From the NCBI GenBank assembly GCA_963802415.1, contig CAWDIH010000003.1, forward strand, positions 124,001 through 188,000: a stretch of 64,000 bases of DNA. Direction: 5' to 3'. This DNA is from DATAES01 sp963802415 (GTDB taxonomy: Bacteria; Actinomycetota; Acidimicrobiia; Acidimicrobiales; JACDCH01). The notes below the pieces were generated by a model. The model was given only the letters and a program-made list of their open reading frames with translations. It searched no databases and was not told the DNA's origin. Below, in pieces: positions 63,112-64,000 of the stretch. The stretch's first letter is position 1. The number at the start of each line of letters is the position of its first letter. Position numbers and translations under genes: made by a program.

Positions 63112-64000
63112 GTGCTGCGGGACGATTTCGCGCTCGCCATCGAAGGCGGCTCACCGGTACGGACAGAACCACTCGACTTCGCGAAGGGCGCTGCGCTGCT
63201 CGGTGACGCCGAGGCCGAAGCAGTGGCCGCCGTCGTACGCCGCGGTTCGCTGTTCCGCTACAAGGACGGCCCCGCCACGGGAGCGGTGGCGGACTTCGAA
63301 CGGGCCGCATGCGAGACGCTCGGCTGCACGTACGCGACTGCGGTGGCCAACGGCACCGCGGCGCTCCGCTGCGCGTTGGCAGCCATCGGCGTCGGTTGCG
63401 GGGACGAAGTCGTCGTACCGGCATTCACGTTCGTCGCCACCGTCAACGCAGTCGTTGCCACCGGAGCAGTGCCGGTGTTCGCCGAAGTCGACGACACCCT
63501 CGGTCTCGACGCGTCGCTGCTGCAGGACGGCATCACCGAACGCACGGCCGCGATCGTCGCGGTCCATCTGGAGAACGTTGCATGCGATCTCGACGGCGTG
63601 CTCGCGGTCGCGGACCGCAATCGAGTTCCCGTGATCGAGGACACCGCACAGGCAATCGGTGCGACATATCACGACCGGCACCTCGGTACGTACGGCGCGC
63701 TGAGTGCATTCTCGCTGCAGCAGGAGAAGAACATCACTGCGGGGGAAGGCGGACTCGTCGTCACCGACGACGAAGCGCTGTACCTCCGCGCGACCCGCTA
63801 TTCCGATCAGGGCGGCCAGTTCGTCACCAGCTACGCGAGCGCACGCGGCGAAGAGCTGACAAGACCGTTCGCGGGCGAGAACCTGCGCATGGGCGAGCTC
63901 GCGGGGGCGGTCGCAGGCGTGCAGCTCGGGCGCCTGCCCGACATCCTCCTGACGCTCCGTCGCAACAAGGCCCGCATCGTCGAGTCGGTCGGCGACATCG
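63112..64000 (+). CDS. DegT/DnrJ/EryC1/StrS aminotransferase, C-terminus outside window
   Basis: About 296 residues are visible. ATAVANGTAALRCALAAIGVG and DEVVVPAFTFVATVNAVVATG are the PLP-phosphate region, VIEDTAQAIGATY carries the aspartate that contacts the PLP nitrogen, and FSLQQEKNITAGEGG holds the Schiff-base lysine. The family makes amino-sugars, usually on nucleotide-sugar scaffolds. The GTG start fits the leaderless hexamer. It is cut by the window edge. Confidence 0.88.
   Translation, partial: MLRDDFALAIEGGSPVRTEPLDFAKGAALLGDAEAEAVAAVVRRGSLFRYKDGPATGAVADFERAACETLGCTYATAVANGTAALRCALAAIGVGCGDEVVVPAFTFVATVNAVVATGAVPVFAEVDDTLGLDASLLQDGITERTAAIVAVHLENVACDLDGVLAVADRNRVPVIEDTAQAIGATYHDRHLGTYGALSAFSLQQEKNITAGEGGLVVTDDEALYLRATRYSDQGGQFVTSYASARGEELTRPFAGENLRMGELAGAVAGVQLGRLPDILLTLRRNKARIVESVGDI

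Overview
The window reads as one contiguous piece of a high-GC actinobacterial chromosome. Gene families and gene order point to Actinomycetota. The 35.9-59.6 kb block keeps the order of the Mycobacterium tuberculosis region from nrdR (Rv2718c) to dapA (Rv2753c): nrdR, a LysM protein, lexA, hflX, dapF, miaA, miaB, recA, pgsA, ftsK, RNase J, dapA. Nothing is specific to mycolate-bearing taxa. The B12-dependent ribonucleotide reductase, the full succinylase dap set and frequent leaderless promoters would suit an uncultivated lineage such as Acidimicrobiia, but that class assignment is inference. I saw no rRNA, tRNA, prophage, insertion sequence or CRISPR array.

Layout. 0-18 kb: an envelope and glycosylation region. 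It has three polytopic glycosyltransferase-C-like proteins, a four-gene operon (small helical protein, GMC oxidoreductase, two extended SDR enzymes), a polyprenol-phosphate mannose synthase-like GT2, a methyltransferase, a GT4 and a very large AftD-type arabinofuranosyltransferase. ArfB, a hydrolase and a 5'-nucleotidase-like protein follow. 18-29.6 kb: mixed metabolism, namely a membrane protein with ten HDxAx pentapeptide repeats, a nitroreductase, a decayed alcohol dehydrogenase, a DUF2510/DUF4328 protein, a Gfo/Idh/MocA oxidoreductase, Lon, a nitronate monooxygenase-like enzyme, and hotdog, cupin, ureidoglycolate lyase-like and SDR proteins. 29.6-37.8 kb: nrdJ, a molybdopterin oxidoreductase, a RibD-like reductase, nrdR, the LysM gene and lexA. 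37.8-59.6 kb: a long minus-strand housekeeping block with dapE, dapD, dapC, hflX, dapF, miaA, an LLM oxidoreductase, miaB, recA (with an intein), thpR, cinA, pgsA, rimO, a GH172/SMP-30 pair, ftsK, rnj and dapA. 59.6-64 kb: a winged-helix protein, a HAD hydrolase, an acyl-CoA ligase, a YbaK-type deacylase and a DegT-type aminotransferase cut by the window edge.

How the parts work together. DapD, DapC, DapE, DapF and DapA are five enzymes of diaminopimelate/lysine synthesis. LexA, RecA and the LysM protein form an SOS set: four LexA-type boxes lie between lexA and the LysM gene and one lies upstream of recA. A 29-nt element of unknown role, 26/29 identical, is also shared by the leaders of recA and the LysM gene. 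NrdR probably controls nrdJ, whose leader has a sigma-70-like promoter and two NrdR-box-like sites 43 bp apart. About twenty genes have an actinobacterial -10 hexamer (TANNNT) 6-10 nt before the start codon, which predicts leaderless mRNAs.

Sequence quality. recA, dapC and rimO each carry one single-base frameshift, and the SMP-30 and ftsK genes carry several. These are conserved or essential genes that otherwise look intact, so indel errors in the sequence are the likeliest cause, most densely at 51.8-56.3 kb. The alcohol dehydrogenase remnant at 21 kb differs, with missing domains, and is probably a true pseudogene.
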